Shown here: positions 5,211 to 5,265 of the stretch, one piece after another
Layout: each line of letters starts with the position of its first letter
Numbering within the stretch: the first letter of the stretch is position 1
Assembly (NCBI GenBank): GCA_031270515.1
Contig: JAISXM010000092.1
Location: 1 to 5,265 of the forward strand
Direction: 5' to 3'
DNA: 5,265 bases
DNA from: Holosporales bacterium
GTDB taxonomy: Bacteria > Pseudomonadota > Alphaproteobacteria > BNTO01
Program-made: the position numbers and the translations under genes
Notes under the pieces: model-generated
What the model saw: the letters and a program-made list of their open reading frames with translations, nothing else
Databases searched by the model: none
What the model was told of the DNA's origin: nothing

Positions 5211-5265
5211 GGGGTCGTAGCTCAATTGGTAGAGCGTTACAATGGCATTGTAAAGGTCGGGGGTT
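5211..5265 (+). tRNA. tRNA-Ala (anticodon GGC), 3' end cut by window
   Basis: The sequence has 5' acceptor strand GGGGTCG, D-arm GCTC / GAGC with loop AATTGGTA, anticodon stem TTACA / TGTAA with loop ATGGCAT (anticodon GGC at 5244-5246, reading GCC and GCU), variable loop AGGTC and the start of the T-stem (GGGGG). The window ends in the T-loop, so the G3-U70 alanine identity pair cannot be confirmed beyond G3. It lies 8 bp after tRNA-Lys and is almost certainly co-transcribed. Confidence 0.93.

Overview
This is a 5.3-kb stretch of a bacterial chromosome. It is bacterial because two tRNA genes of bacterial type lie 8 bp apart, the first with its CCA end encoded, and because the genes have Shine-Dalgarno sites and one has a good sigma-70-like promoter. 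The gene content suggests a host-associated, perhaps intracellular bacterium: two exported-looking proteins built from protein-binding repeats (Sel1 solenoid, BspA-type LRR_5) flank a DASS-family dicarboxylate carrier of the plastid/chlamydial 2-oxoglutarate/malate type. The lineage cannot be fixed from the sequence. A PVC-group bacterium or another symbiont of protists is my guess.

Layout. Positions 1-294 hold no convincing gene but carry four 11-bp tandem repeats. A 557-residue Sel1-repeat protein (295-1968, +) follows. It converges with the 471-residue DASS transporter (2107-3522, -), and the short gap between them holds palindromic repeat element A. The 405-bp region upstream of the transporter holds two more copies of that element (B and C, in tandem), then a strong promoter with a perfect dyad filling its -35/-10 spacer. 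That promoter drives a 361-residue LRR_5 protein (3928-5013, +). The window ends with tRNA-Lys(CTT) and the start of tRNA-Ala(GGC).

How the parts relate. The three protein genes are separate transcription units: the first two converge, and the transporter and LRR gene diverge. A plausible reading, which is inference, is a host-interface region in which the carrier exchanges host dicarboxylates while the two solenoid proteins bind host or surface proteins. The most unusual feature is the roughly 80-90 bp palindromic element. It occurs three times, has a conserved internal hairpin and compensatory base changes in its outer stem, and brackets the transporter gene. The second notable point is loss of the Ser/Thr of the second substrate/sodium-binding motif in the transporter.
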